A stretch of DNA of 64,000 nucleotides, from assembly GCA_028571685.1 (NCBI GenBank), contig CM053142.1, positions 123,310,796-123,374,795 on the forward strand, written 5' to 3'. Made by a program: the position numbers and the translations under genes. The notes under the pieces are model-generated. The model saw only the letters and a program-made list of their open reading frames with translations, ran no database searches and was not told where the DNA came from. Below, piece after piece: positions 11,136 through 23,809 of this stretch (the stretch's first letter is position 1; every line of letters starts with the position of its first letter). Source of the stretch: Heterohyrax brucei (lineage: Eukaryota > Chordata > Mammalia > Hyracoidea > Procaviidae).

Positions 11136-14100
11136 TGGTAAGCTAGGTGGCATATATAAAGGGCACTCTGAAAGCCAAATTGTCAGGACTTACTTGTTGC
11201 CTGTGAAGGAGAAAGAATTTGAAGATATCTTCTAAGACCTAAGCCAGTGCTCCAGAAAGTAGTACTATTCTTGCAGATATAAAATGGTTCAAGTGTAGGA
11301 CCTAAAAGTAGAAAATAGTTGAATTTTAAACACAACTGGATTTGAGATTTGAGCAACACATTCCAGTAGATTTTACACAGTTAGGAAAAGAGATGGTGGC
11401 ATTATGCAAGACCCTTGACAACTCTCAGAGTCTAAGAAGATAGTAGATACAAATGAATGAAGTAAAGAAAAGGCTATTACAGAGAGAAAAAAAAATTGAA
11501 ATGCTTTAAAGGATGTTCATTTGTCGAGACAGAAAACAGAATGATCTCTAATAAAGAAGAATTAATTCTCATGAAATGCAAAGAACAGTGACATCAGGTA
11601 AGTATAGAGTCACAAAAGGACAGAAATTTTATAAATATATATGCATATATGCATACATACTTAGATGAGTGTGTTTATTGTGTATATATGATGGAAACTA
11701 TGAGTGATAAAGCAAAATCATGAAATATTAACTTCAGAATTTCAAGCAGTGAGGACTGGAAAATTTGGAGAAGTTCTCATGGAGTACAATTGAGAAGAAA
11801 GATGAGAAAAATAAGACTCTTATTCAAATACTAGTGAGGACATATTACAATGAATACAACTGTGGTGATTTTATAACTTTCAGCTATACTTTCTGCTTGA
11901 GGAGGGAAAAATGGAGAAAGCAAGAAATGAACCAGAACAAGTGTTTAGGGCTGAGTGTTGACTGGGAGAAGTGGTGGAATTTTTATTATAAAAGGGCCAA
12001 AAAGTTTATAGAAAATTTGTTAGAAAGTTTCTAACCACAGCTAGTTATAGAACCAAAAGAAAACTGTACTAAATGATAGCAGGAGAGAAGTAAAAGAATA
12101 AATAGAATTTTAAAAAAAAATCATAATTAGGATGGAAAACTAATTCAGCAGAGTGAATTGGCCCTTTCAAGGTAAGTTGGATCAAGGTAAGGAACTCAAG
12201 ATGGAACTCTGTGGTGAGGGCATCAAGTGACACGGCTTTAAAAGCAAGATCCTTTCCTGTTCTCTAATAAAAACAAAATGTCAGATCAAACTTTGGAGCA
12301 ACTGCAAATAAGTGATATGAAAAGGAAATTCAGATTAATTCTGTCTATGGGGTGTATTAAAGATAATTACTTTAAATCTGTCATAATTAATGATTTACTT
12401 CCTTTAAAGAAATATTTCAGTCCTAGATCTCTAGGTCTGTTTGCACCTATGACATCTATCAGTGTCAATTAGGATAAATCCATCGTTCATTCAATCATTC
12501 ACTTAAGATTTCATCCTCTCAATAAATGAAAATGTGCCATGTTCAAAGCACTATGTCAGAATAGTTCTCAAAAACAGGATATAGATGTTATTTCCTTATA
12601 GTTACTATACAGTTGCAGAGATGAACAAACTTAAGTGATTACAAAATTAGAATACATGAAATTTTGATGAGCACTTAAAACAAAGTAAGATGACCTGTTA
12701 AAGGAAAATATTAATTAGAAAGTGATACACGGCTTCTGGAATGAAGGATGAGAAAGCAATCAATGTTTTGCATACCATTTCTGGAGTTAAGGGGTAGAGT
12801 GGTTGATGATAAGAGGTTATGTGTGTGTTTTCAACAGAGGAGTCATCATATGGAAAGACATGATAATGTAAGAGGTAAAGGCATATTTGAAATGTACTAT
12901 TCAAGAAAGTGAAGCTGACCAATATGATTAAGGAAACAGGCAGGGTGATACAGCAATGTTCTGTGAACCATTTTAAGAACGTATATCTTTATTCTAAATG
13001 CAATTGTGTACCACTGAGGATATTAAGCAAGAGTTATCACAACTAAATTGCATTTTGAGCTCACTCTGGCTCAGCAAATAAAGAACAATTACTATTGCAA
13101 TAGAGTTGAATATATGCAGCTGATTCAATCAAGTATTGGAAGAGAGAGAAGCTAATGAATTTATAAGATACTTAAGATGTACAATTGACTGACAGGACTT
13201 AGTGATGGATGGCATGAGAGTGAAGGTGAGAGAATTCTCAAGATTGACTATTTTTGGAACAGCTAGATGAATGATAATATTTACTCAGATGAACTGAAGA
13301 AGAGTGTTTTGGAGGTGAGCTGAAGTAGTCTGTCTTTGAGATACCGCGGTTGATGGGTTTTTTGTTTTTTGTTTTTTGTTTTTTTTTTTTTGAGATTTCT
13401 TGGTGGAAATGTGAAGATAGCAAATACTCAGGTCTAGAGACTAATGGATGAGTTGAGACTTAAAAGGAAAATCTAGAAGTCATCAAGGCATAGGGAAACA
13501 TTGAAACAAGGGACATCAAAGAGATTGTCAGGAAGACAGTATAGACTGAGAAAACAAGAAATTCTATAGTTTCTGATTTTAGAAGGAGAAGGATAAAACT
13601 GCAAAGGAGTGACTAGCAAAGAAGGAGCAAGTTCGGGTCACGTGTCATGAAAACAAAAGAAAGATAGGTTTTGTTTGTTTTTATTTTTGTTTTGTTCTTC
13701 TAAAGATTTCCAAGGGTAAACAGTAATGCCTGACTCTATTGACAGTTCATATAAGTTGAGGTATAAAGAGATGTCAACTGACTTTAGGGACACAGAAATC
13801 ATTTAGTAATCTTAGACAAAACCACTTAGTGAAGTGATAAAGAAAGAAAGACAGATTAGAGTGGTTTGAAGAATAGGTGAAAAGAGTGAGAAAATAATAA
13901 CTGAGAATTTAAAAGTTGGACAAGCATTTTATCTTTAAAAGAAGGCAAGGACTCTTCCTTTTTTGTTCATTATGAAATAACTGGACTTGGACTTATTGTC
14001 CTAGCGTAAACAATTAGAACACTGGACACAGCATAGGAAACAACTATTTTCAGGTTTGATCAGCAGACAAGGCAGACCTGTGGCCTGTGAGAGAATAAGG

Positions 14101-14514
14101 TGTCCTGTTTTTCTGTCTAGGGATCTCTTCCAGATCACAGTGCAGGAAGAGAGATACAATAAATGAATGGAATTCTCATGCAGATGAAGACACAGAAGTG
14201 AGTATTCAGCAAGGGAAGGTGGTGAAATTTGCAGGGCAAATGAACAGAGGAAAGGGAGATAGCAATGAAAGAGCTCAGTAAGTCTGAATAAGACATTCTT
14301 GGAACTTGCTGCAGACAATAAGACTACAACTGCATAAGCAGAAATTCCATGAGGTTGGCTGGAAAAAAGTGGCCAGATAGAATTAAGGATAGAAATTCTC
14401 AGAGCTCATATGGGGCTGGAATACAGTTAGATTTGGGGCAGCAAAATGGAGAGAACTCATTTAATACCTGCAGGTTATAGTAGGTACACTAGTACAACTA
14501 AACTAGCTCTAAAA
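11136..14514. other. Anonymous sequence with homopolymer tracts
   Basis: About 3.4 kb without a recognisable gene. Reading frames of 60-90 codons (for example 11765-12034 on the plus strand) have no domain, and their composition matches AT-rich noncoding DNA. A T-rich tract lies at 13359-13392. A possible weak L2-type tail lies around 12485-12560. Confidence 0.45.
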
Positions 14515-14735
14515 CAGTGCTGCTCAACAAAGGATGATTTTATGCTCCCAGGGCACATTTGGCAACATTTAGAAACATTTTTGGATGACAACCCAGAAAC
14601 TTGAATAGCAGGGTGGTACCAGCATGTATTGACTGGTGGCTAGGGATGCTGATAGACATCCTATATTACACAAGACAGCTTCCCATGGCAAAAAATTATC
14701 TAACTGTCTCAGCAGTACTGAAGTTAGAAATCTTG
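14515..14735 (+). mobile_element. hAT nonautonomous element, MER5-like
   Basis: The left end CAGTGCTGCTCAA and the right end AGTTAGAAATCTTG are imperfect inverted termini of the hAT-Charlie type. The interior shows the 'gggcacatttggcaacattt', 'tggctagggatgctgataga' and 'aaaaaattatctaactgtct' modules typical of MER5 elements. It encodes no protein and depends on a hAT transposase in trans. It is old and shared across placental mammals as a family. Assignment is from remembered consensus features. Confidence 0.7.
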
Positions 14736-14786
14736 CCCTAGAAGAAAGGCAGAGCTGTTCTTAAAGCTGGGCAACAGGACCATGCC

Positions 14787-16845
14787 CATGGAATAAAATA
14801 GAGACCCCAGAAATATCACCATCCTCTTATGAACAGTTGATATTCAATAAAGGCCAAAATATGAACTGGTAAAAGCAGTCATTTGAACAAATGATGTTGG
14901 CAAAATCAGTTATCCTTCTGCAAAAAAAACTGAAATAAGACCTATATCTCATCAAAATGGATCAAAGACCCAAGTATCAAACCTAAAACAGTAAAGATTG
15001 TAGAAGAAAAAATAGGGACAACAATGGAAGTTCCAATACACAACTTAGACAGACTACAAAATCTTACCAACAGTGCACAAAGAACAGAAAATAGATAAAT
15101 CAGAACTACTAAAAATCAAGCACTTATATCCATCTAAAGACTTTATCAAGAGAGTTAAAACATTGCCTAGAGAATGGGAAAAAATATTTGACAACTTTGT
15201 ATTGGATTAATGTCTGATTTCTATAATCTACAAGATACTGCAAAACATCAACAAGAAACAGGTAAATAACCAAATTAAACAATGAGCAAAAGATATGGAC
15301 AGACACTTGACCAAAGAAGACATCCAGATAGCCAAAAGAAAACGGAGGAAATTCTCACGATCACTAGCTATTAGAGAAATCCAAATCAAAACTACGATGA
15401 TATATCATCTCACCCCATTGAAGTTGCCAATAACCTAGAAAACACAAATGTTGGACAGGCTGTGGAGATATTGGAACTCTCCTACACTATTGGTGGGAAT
15501 TCAAAGTGGCACAACCTCTTGGGAAAACAACTTTTCACTTTCTTAAAAATCTAGAAGTAGAAATACTATATGACACAGTAATCCCACTGCTTGCAACATA
15601 TTCTACAGAAATAAGGTCTGTCACACAAACAGCTACATGCATACAAATGTTTCTTGCAGCACAGTCCACAACAGCAGAAAGATGGTGTCCATCAACAGAT
15701 GAATGCATAAACAAGCTATAGTACATATACACAATGGAAACAGAATGCCATGATAAAGAACAATGATGATTTTAGGCAGCATCTCATAACCTGGAATCAA
15801 CTAGAAGATGTTTATGCTGAGTGAAATTAGTCAGCTGCAAAAAGACAAGTATTGCATGAAACCACTATTATAAGGACTTAAAAAAGGACGTTCACACAAG
15901 AAAAAAGACTGATGACTACAAGAGTAGAGATGGAGGGGGAAAGTTGTTCGTACATGAGATAGTTGATAAGAATTTGATTAGGTGAAGGGTGTGACAGCAT
16001 TCAACAGACCCCAGGGCAGCATAACTAGACTACAACTTAAACTAAAATGTTTTCTAAATTCAACCCAGCACTTCAAAGGATAGAGTAGCAGGGACAAAAG
16101 TTTGGGGACTATGTTTTCAGGGGACACGGAGGATAAACTGGCATAATTAATCTTTTGCTAAGGGAGTCTTCTGCATTCCATATCAGTTTGTGGTGTCTGG
16201 GGTCTTAAAAGCCAGCAAGCTGCCATCTAAACAACATCAATTGGTCCCAATCCACCTAGAACAGATAATGACCAAGAACATCAAAGACAGGAGGAAAAGT
16301 GAGCCCAGAAGACAGAAGGACCCATATGATTGGGAGACTACATCACCATGAGACCAGAAGAACAAGATGGTGCCCAGCCACCACTGAAGACAGCCTTGGT
16401 ACAGGTACATAATGTAGAGTTCCTGATGTAGCATGAGAAAAAGAGGGGTACAGATCAAGAACTCTACTAAAAGACTAGAAGTGATGGTCCAGTGACCTGG
16501 AGGGTCCCATAGAAACATGATCCCTAAATTTGCTGCTGCCTTAAACCCGAGACCAGTACCAAGGTCAACACTTCAGACAAAAAATGAACTGGACTCAGAG
16601 ACACAGAGTGACCATGTGATGTGTGTACTTTATGGTTTGATACATTTATAGAAGGCTGTCCTACTGATTTCTTTCTAGAGGGGAGAGTAGAGGGCAGAGA
16701 GGACAGGTGCTCATTGGGAATATTCCAGAAGAGTGAAAAGGAGGAGTGTGCTGTCACAGAGTGGAGAGAGCAGATGGAGTTGTAGAGAGGCAGGTATGCA
16801 AAATTGATCTGGATTGTATACTTTCACTTAATCATAATAAAAAAA
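14787..16845 (+). mobile_element. L1 3' end (ORF2 C-terminus, 3' UTR, A-tail)
   Basis: It matches the full-length L1 (36.3-43.4 kb) from the ORF2 segment beginning 'gagaccccag' to the 3' terminus 'tttcactta' plus AATAAAAAAA. ORF2 remnants extend to about 15770 with many stops; the 71-codon frame at 15506-15721 is part of this. The rest is 3' UTR, including 'ggggtcttaaaagccagcaa' at 16198-16217. It is 5' truncated and more diverged than the copy at 36.3 kb. A tail-only micro-insertion disrupts the A-tail at 16851. Confidence 0.85.
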
Positions 16846-16850
16846 TGTTT

Positions 16851-16880
16851 GCCAGCCAAGTGAGTCGGACCCGACTCATT
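16851..16880 (+). mobile_element. Tail-only RTE/AfroSINE micro-insertion B
   Basis: This 30-bp block begins GCCAGCCAAG, contains the hairpin GAGTCGGACCCGACTC and ends in ACTCATT followed by A's. The 12-bp direct repeat aaaaaaatgttt is present at 16839-16850 and 16885-16896. Poly-A in the host site makes the exact repeat length uncertain, but the unique tgttt part confirms it. It shares both ends with block A (CCAGCCAAG start and ACTCAT end) and lacks the internal CCAAG and CCGTC. Confidence 0.75.
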
Positions 16881-16899
16881 AAAAAAAAAAATGTTTAAA

Positions 16900-17992
16900 A
16901 ATGCTTAAAAGAATTTTAAAAACATGAAATTCCATTAACTTGTTTTAAACACTACTATGTTTGTATATATTATCCATTTCATTAACTATGCTTTTAAGAT
17001 GTTTTTATCTATTGTATTTCTGCAGTGAAAATATTACACAGTGGTGTGCTGTTTGTACTTTCTTTCTAACATCATGTTCAGTAGTGTCAGGTTTGTAGCT
17101 TGAAACTCACACCACAAAAATTGGCAAATACTACCTATAATAGTTTGATGTATTTTTGTTGATTGTCTAGGCTTAAGAAATTGGGGGAAAAAATATTAAA
17201 AATGTGGATTAAGCTTAAAAAAATGCTTCCTGTCTATAACCGTTACATTTTGCACAGGAAAGAAAAAAAAGCATATCTCCAATATTCAAAACGGATCGTC
17301 TGCTTCAATAAATAAGTCATCCATGCCACTGACAAACAAGTGAAGTTCTGACAATCAAATGAAGTTACTACACTCATTTCTTTCTTTCCTTTAACTTATT
17401 CATTAATGTAAATGAAAATATAAGTCTACGTATCAGTATTACATTCACTCATCAATGATGTGAGTCACTGCTGAATCAGATGGTAATCAAGCATTTATCA
17501 GTAGTCTGATTTTGCCAAATCCTGGTTGAGTTACAATAACAGGTTTGCTCTATGCACAAAAATTTGACCAAAATCAATAAAAGACTACTAAAAGAATCAT
17601 TTGCTAATGAATCCATTATTATTGGATTACATACATTATTATTGAAGAATTCATTATTAAAGAATACATTGTTATCGTGATTCTGTGCCATGTTTTTTAT
17701 ATCAACAAAAATTATGATAAACTTACGTATGTACATATTTATAACTTATTTTGGCATGTCAGTGGTTGAACATGAGCCAACACATCACTCTCCTAAACCT
17801 ACAGGAGGGGCTGGCCTTAAACAGAAGAAACTCTCTGATTTTACTAGAAAGGAGGATGAGCCAGGATACAAAAGTGGAACTGTAAGCCTATTAGCAAGAA
17901 AGCAGAACTGCTAATAGGTTACTTCATGTGTATTTGTAAAGGAAGAGACATATGGTTTTAGGCTAAGAAACAGATAAGCAATACCAAAAAAA
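16900..17992. other. Unassigned AT-rich sequence
   Basis: No recognisable gene or repeat. Short frames at 17476-17736 and 17690-17914 show low-complexity Asn-rich or random composition and have no domain. Confidence 0.45.
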
Positions 17993-18135
17993 AAAATACA
18001 ACCCAGTGGTGTCAAGTAGATTCCAACCCTATGGGGCAGAGTAGAACTGCTCCACAGAGGGCCCAAGGAGCACCCAGCAGATTCAAACCTTTGGGTTAGC
18101 AGATGTAGCACTTAACCACTATGCAACCAGGTGCC
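17993..18135 (-). mobile_element. AfroSINE, antisense
   Basis: The plus strand shows the tail 'acccagtggtgtcaagtaga', the body 'ggggcagagtagaactgctc' and the head ending 'agcacttaaccactatgcaa'. An A-run precedes it (17984-17998). A short stretch of the body is deleted just upstream of 'ctatggggcagag'. Confidence 0.85.
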
Positions 18136-18667
18136 AAAATTTTGATATCAGTTGTACGGGATTTTATAGTGGAGAATGGGGGAGTAAGAGGTTGACAAAA
18201 AAGTAAGTCCCCACTTACTTGTGGCATCACTGTGCTTCATCCTATGGAGATTCAGGCAGACTGAGGGACAAATCCAGGCCTTTGGGTCATTTTTACACTG
18301 AAACTCATAGACACTGCTCAATTGCAGGTAGTTCAAGAAGGTTAAGGACTGACAAGAGTATAGTGGTTTAGTAAATACAAGGTTATTGTCAGTGATAGAG
18401 ACAAAGAATGAGCAAACATATGTCTGCAAATGGGCAGGTCTACTCCATTACCAAAGTTGATTTAGATCCACTCAAATCTATTAGCATCATTAACAACATG
18501 TATAAACTGAACCTACCTTTCACTGCTATGAATTAATTCTATTTCCATTCCCTACTGTTGAAGTCACAGAAAATATAGGTCTGAATAGCACATTCACACA
18601 CATACAAATGGTTCACTTGTTTTATTTCTTCTGCTTATTTTAAGTGGATATTTAATATGGCTTTACA
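18136..18667. other. Unassigned sequence
   Basis: No gene or clear repeat. The 93-codon minus frame at 18148-18429 has no recognisable domain. Confidence 0.4.
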
Positions 18668-18815
18668 GACTTGAACCCTCCTAGCAGCCCTGCAAAAGAA
18701 AGGCCTGGTGAGCGGCTCCCGTCAAGATTACAACCAAGAAAACTCTACGGAATGGTTTCACTCTACAACACAGGAGCTGCCTTGAGTTGGAATCAATTTA
18801 AAGGTAATAGGTCTA
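18668..18815 (+). mobile_element. AfroSINE (long subtype), 5' truncated
   Basis: The sense strand carries the extra internal module of the longer AfroSINE subtype ('gattacaaccaagaaaactc'), then the tail region with 'gagttggaatcaatttaaag'. The tRNA-related head is missing. Confidence 0.65.
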
Positions 18816-20103
18816 GTTTTGCTACTGTCTTTGTAAGCACGACAACTAATGCTTTATTTTGAAATTTCTTAAACAGATTTCTAAATATTCCTCTAGAATA
18901 TAGGCAGGTCTCAGCTTAATAACTTAACGTCATAAACAGAAACTAGACCAGATGACTGTGGTTAAAAAGAAGGTAATTTCTCTGAACTTTTGAAAATTAA
19001 TTTTTGTTTCAGATTATTTTTTAAAAAATACAATCTTGAAAAGTTCTGCTGTGAAACTTTATCCAATTTCAGGATTCCATGTATTATTTCATCTTTTGAG
19101 ATAATTTTACTATAATCTGTTTATGTGTGATTCTATTTGAAATTTTTAATTTAGTTCATTACAACTGGAATTGAACCAATTGGTAGAATAAATTAATGTG
19201 TGATTTACACTGACTTTAATTCTCTTGAAGAATATCTTCAATGTTATCTGCTGTACCTCAGTCCACTAGAGAGGTTAATTAAAACTCAGAATAACTGAGA
19301 AAATTTTGAATGTTTTAAAATGTAATTTGTCTTCCATTATTTCTTACTAATGTTGGAATATGCAAGTCAGTGTATTGAATATGCTAAAATACTTATTCAT
19401 TCTTTCAGCAAGCATTTATTTTGAATGAAATGGTTTCTGTTTGATAATAAATGCATGTATGAAAACTCTAAGTATAACAAAACTACATAGCCCATTCTAA
19501 GAAGAAAGAAAACACCCTGTGTTTTATTAGAATACCAGATTGAGTAGAAATCCACTTCTTATATTTTCAATCAACAAATTTCAAGAACATTTTTTATCCA
19601 AAATATGTTGTGTCATGTGCACATCACTTAGATATAAAGAGTGATAAAGAACTCATTTCAATCCATTCAAACAGTTCTCACAGGAAGATTTTATTGTCAG
19701 TCCAAATGGAAGTGGCTTAACATGATAAATGTTTCTTAGAATCAAGACTGTCTACCAAGGATAAATTTACAAATTCATGAATTCCCATGCACATATACTC
19801 AGATTGCTGAAAAATTTCGACAATATCAAGTATTGCTTTTAAAAATTTCCTTCCAATTCATAAAGCTTCTTTAAAAACAAAATAATAACAAGCCTAGCTT
19901 TACTACAAAATTAAAAGAAGAATAAAGAGTTTTTCTTTTTTTAATTTTTTTTCCCAGTTGAGCATATTATATTACTGGTATTACATGAGTATATTACACA
20001 TAGGTATTATGAATGGTCTTTTCCACTACTTAGCCCATCAGTGGTCTAATAACCTCTTTTTGTTCTTAACAATATATTTTTTATATCTCTAACCAAAGAC
20101 TGA
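18816..20103. other. Anonymous AT-rich sequence
   Basis: No gene is seen. A short L2/MIR-type motif ('attcattctttcagcaagca') lies at 19396-19415, but the surroundings do not support a full element. Confidence 0.4.
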
Positions 20104-20262
20104 AAACCCTGATAGCATAGTGCTTAAGTGTTTTGGCTGCTAACCAAAAGGCTGGCAGTTTGAATCCACAAGGAGGTCTTTGGAAATCATATGGGGCAGT
20201 TGTATTATGTCCTATAGGCTCATTATGAGTAGGAATCAAATCAATGGCACCTTTTTTTGCTT
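20104..20262 (+). mobile_element. AfroSINE, sense
   Basis: A full-length, diverged sense copy. The tRNA-like head starts 'aaccctgatagcatagtgct' and is followed by 'gctgctaaccaaaaggctgg' (box-B-like region). Next comes the body 'tatggggcagttgtattatg' and a degraded tail hairpin 'gagtaggaatcaaatc'. It would have been transcribed by RNA polymerase III and mobilised in trans by a LINE. Confidence 0.85.
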
Positions 20263-21474
20263 TAAAATCAAAGACCTGAATAGAAACTAAAAATTTCGGG
20301 TGATGACTCCAGTGACTGACTCCAATAAGAACATGCATGCATACGTCCAAGCCACATGCACAATGTAAACACATGCCTGCATGGGCACACTTAAACATTA
20401 TCCAGTAACAAACCCTGAAACAATAAGGCATGGCAAATAGAGAGAAACAAAGCATATAAATTATGAATACAATTACCAAATAAATTCACAAAGGGAATAA
20501 GGCATAGGTCCTATAATTGATGGTCAAATGTGCTCATGAACAATCATAGTAGACTGCAAAATATTTATGTAATCTTTACAGACATGCTCTCTCAGCACTG
20601 ATAAAAACATATCCAGCATTGCCACATACATTTTTGCTGCTTTATGATTAGTAGAATCCATCAGTCTACAAGCTGCATTGAGATACCAGTGAAATTTGAC
20701 AGTCCGCTGGTTGTGCTTACTGAGACCTGAATCTTCCTGCTTTTGCTCCTTTCCATTTCTATCTCCAGTGAATTTTATCTCAACATCTTACTCCACTGCC
20801 TTTTTGTAATGACTACATATAAAATATGTTTCCTATTATTTTTAAGTTAATGATTCATGTTTTAAGGTTCATAATAGAGAAAATATGAAAGATATGATAA
20901 ATTAAACTTCTACTAAGAGTTACTGTTTTCCTTTTTCATTTTGTCCCTAGGTTTCTTTAAATATACAACCTTTAAAACGAAGAAAGCAAAGCCTTTCATT
21001 TCTTAATCCAAAATTGTTTCTAATTTTTCTAGATACTTTCATCACTTATTTTGATAACAGTATGATTTATCATTTTTAAATGCCTTAAATTTGAAAGGAA
21101 GAAATGCCAATTTATCTTGAAACTAAAATTTCAGTTAAAATTCAATATACAATATAGTGAATCTAATGCAAATTTACGTAATACTACATTAAGCAGAAAA
21201 CAATGGGAAAATCTTTTAATGTAGAACAATTTAAATAAATGTCTTCTAAAAGGCTTTTCCCACAAAGCCTCTATTTTGGATAGACTAGCAATTCAGTGAA
21301 TCTCCATGCAAGGGCCCCATTCAAAGTAGCACTAGTGTGTATTTATGAATATCTACCACATTTGAAAGTGTCTTGCATGGAACTTTTTTATTCTATATTT
21401 CTAAACTATATTTACACACATTTGTATCTCATCCTGTGAGATACGTAGTGATAATAAGTACAAAGATGGTTAAA
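20263..21474. other. Unassigned AT-rich sequence
   Basis: No gene is visible. The 132-codon minus frame at 20081-20479 overlaps the AfroSINE and has no domain, so I regard it as spurious. Confidence 0.4.
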
Positions 21475-21660
21475 AGCTAATATTTACTGAAAAATTATGA
21501 TGTGCCTATCCTGGATTAGGGACTTCACATAAATTTTGTTTTTCATCTAAACCCGGATATAACTCCGTGAAGCATTCTTATAATTCTCACTTTATCAGAG
21601 AGAAAGCTCAAGTTCAGAAGAGCTAAGAAGTTTGCCAGTCAACGAATGTATGAGAAATAC
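21475..21660 (-). mobile_element. MIR/L2-type fragment, antisense
   Basis: Degraded modules are in the order expected of an antisense MIR: 'aatatttactga', 'tataattctcactttatcag', 'agctcaagttcagaag' and 'tttgccagtc'. It is highly diverged, as expected for an element older than placental mammals. Confidence 0.5.
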
Positions 21661-21829
21661 TCATGGAATAGTAACTAGACTGATTCCACAGGAGTCAGTT
21701 TGTAGAGGGCAATAACTAGAGGAAAATACGGTAGGTAAATAGTCTGACCCAAATAAAAAAATTTTGATAGACATAGTAAAATGCTTGGAGAGAATGTAAA
21801 ACATCATTTTGTACAATTTGATTTGGATA

Positions 21830-21990
21830 TCAAACCAGAGTTGACTCCCACTTCTAACACTTACTAGTTAAATGACATTGGGCAAGTTCCACTGTGTGTA
21901 CAGTACAGATAGTACTAATATCAAACAGAATTGTTGTGAGGATTCAATGAGATGAATGGACCATGCAAGGTGAACTTGTCAATACAGTAG
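21830..21990 (+). mobile_element. MIR, sense
   Basis: The conserved MIR core is readable: 'aacacttactagttaaatga' and 'cattgggcaagttccactgt', followed by 'gttgtgaggattcaatgaga'. It is a tRNA-derived ancient SINE that was mobilised by L2. The core is better preserved than its flanks. Confidence 0.8.
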
Positions 21991-22004
21991 CTCAGGGTGA
22001 GGAA

Positions 22005-22130
22005 GAACTATGATCTGCTTCCATTAAGGTTACAGATGACAAGAAACTTATGGGGCAATTTTACTAATCACATGAGGTCATTATGAGTCAAAAATGACTC
22101 AGAGGCCCCTAACAACAACAGACACAATAA
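22005..22130 (+). mobile_element. AfroSINE long subtype with RTE-type tail
   Basis: This sense fragment carries 'tctgcttccattaaggttac', then 'tatggggcaattttacta', then the tail 'atgagtcaaaaatgactcag' ending in 'cctaacaacaaca'. The aacaacaac terminus is that of the BovB/RTE 3' end, which illustrates the shared tail of the two families. The 5' head is missing. Confidence 0.7.
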
Positions 22131-22304
22131 TTTGCAGCATTGACCATGGTTTTGTAGGTAAAGGGAAATCACTAAAGGTGTTCGAGCAGAGGTCCTGTTG
22201 ATGACCTAGTCTTCATGACATCTCTCTAGCATGGATAATAATTAGAAAGATACAGATTGGTGAAGAAATGTCAGTTGAGAACTCTCTTTCCTTTCATGAT
22301 AACA

Positions 22305-22472
22305 ACACCAAAAAACTTGCTGCAAGTCAATTTTAGATCACAGTAACCCTGTAGAAAGGAGTGGAGCTGCCCCATGGATTTTCCAGGGCTATAATGTTTA
22401 CAGAAACAGACTGCCTCGTCTTTCAGCTGGCAGCTCTTCTCTTTAAACACTGTGCCACCAGAATTCCTTTCT
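22305..22472 (-). mobile_element. AfroSINE long subtype, antisense
   Basis: The plus strand shows the degraded tail ('ctgcaagtcaattttagatc'), 'ggagctgccccatggatttt', the long-subtype insert ('gctataatgtttacagaaac') and the head ('aaacactgtgccaccagaat'). Confidence 0.8.
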
Positions 22473-22756
22473 CTTCCTTTAGGGTCAGGTAACAGTTGTA
22501 GAACTTCATGGAACGGAAAGTAAAAGGAAAGAGAAAGAAAAGTATCTGTGCAACATGTACGTGTCTTGTACAATGTCAGGACAAAAACGTAAGGGTCCCA
22601 AATTGAAATAATCGTAGGTTTCTACAGGACAAACTTGCACCTAGACCCCCAAATATAAATTTCATCTATAGTATACCTGCCAAATACTTATAGAAGGTGT
22701 ACTGAATAATTTCTACTCACAGGAATAAACACTTAAACAGATCATTTTATACTGCC

Positions 22757-22975
22757 AAACCAAAACCAAACTCACTGCTGTAGAGTTAGTCAGTTTTGAT
22801 TCATAGTAACCTTGTAGGACACAGTAGAACCAGGGTTTCCTGGGTTATAAATCTTGACTGAAGCAGACAGCCACATATTTCTCCTGAAGAGTCACTGGTA
22901 AGGTAGAACTGCCTACTTTGCTTTTCAGTTACTAAGTAGCCAAGCACTTAACTACTAGGCCACCAGGGATCTTTT
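22757..22975 (-). mobile_element. AfroSINE long subtype, antisense
   Basis: The plus strand begins with the T/A-rich terminal repeat 'ccaaaccaaaaccaaactca'. The tail, the body, the long-subtype insert ('gttataaatcttgactgaag') and the head ('caagcacttaactactaggc') follow. This is a full-length antisense copy. Confidence 0.85.
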
Positions 22976-23809
22976 TCTGTTGCAAAGCAGTTTTAGTTGC
23001 TTAAAAACAAACTCATCAGTACAGTGACTATATATCTTAGTTATATTCAGTGGCTGTAATATTAGTCCTTGAAACTATGCACTTCTGACTCCATGTCCAC
23101 ACAAAAGACATTCAGGCCATTGGATTATTTGTAAATTGAGATTTTTAATTTTCTTACCGGTCTTAATGAACTCTGTAATGTTATATTCCATTTTAAAGAG
23201 TATAGCACAATACTGTACTGAAAACTGTTTGCCTGGTATGTTTAATTTTAAATTATTTAGAATCTATAAGAGCACTCACTGTTTAATGCAGTGTAGAAAA
23301 GCTAGATCCTTACGTGGATACTCTGCTATAATAGAGGTGTGTTAGAAGTACTAGAGATCACTGTCAGAGAAGTAGCGACATAATAGGAAGACATAGAAAT
23401 CTTCACAACAGGATAAGATTGGAACCCTGGTGAATACGAATCTCCCAGTTACAGGAGAATGACATTAGTACTCATCTGTAAATGTGTAGAGTTCTCATGG
23501 AAAAGAAACAACGTGAAGAAAACTGAATCAACATGGGATGGATGAAATTTACAGCCTAACTTATTTTGTTCACACTTTGTTTCTGCTATCAAGCTATATT
23601 TTACTTTACCTGAATTTAAGCACTTAATTCATCAGATCCAACTATAACTCATCAGTCAAGGATGCAACAGTTTTTGTTTACGATGATTCTCGTAAATTTT
23701 TCTTATCTCCCTATTTTCCTATACTGCTCAAAAGTGTTCATCATGTCATATAGTATAGTAGCTATAGCACAGTATTAGGAATGCTGGCTATTATATCACG
23801 CACCATACA
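22976..23809. other. Unassigned sequence
   Basis: No gene or nameable repeat. It lies between an AfroSINE and the old L1. Confidence 0.4.

Noticed and set aside
20081-20479. A 132-codon minus-strand frame
   Set aside because: It overlaps an AfroSINE and unique AT-rich sequence, with no domain or conserved motif.
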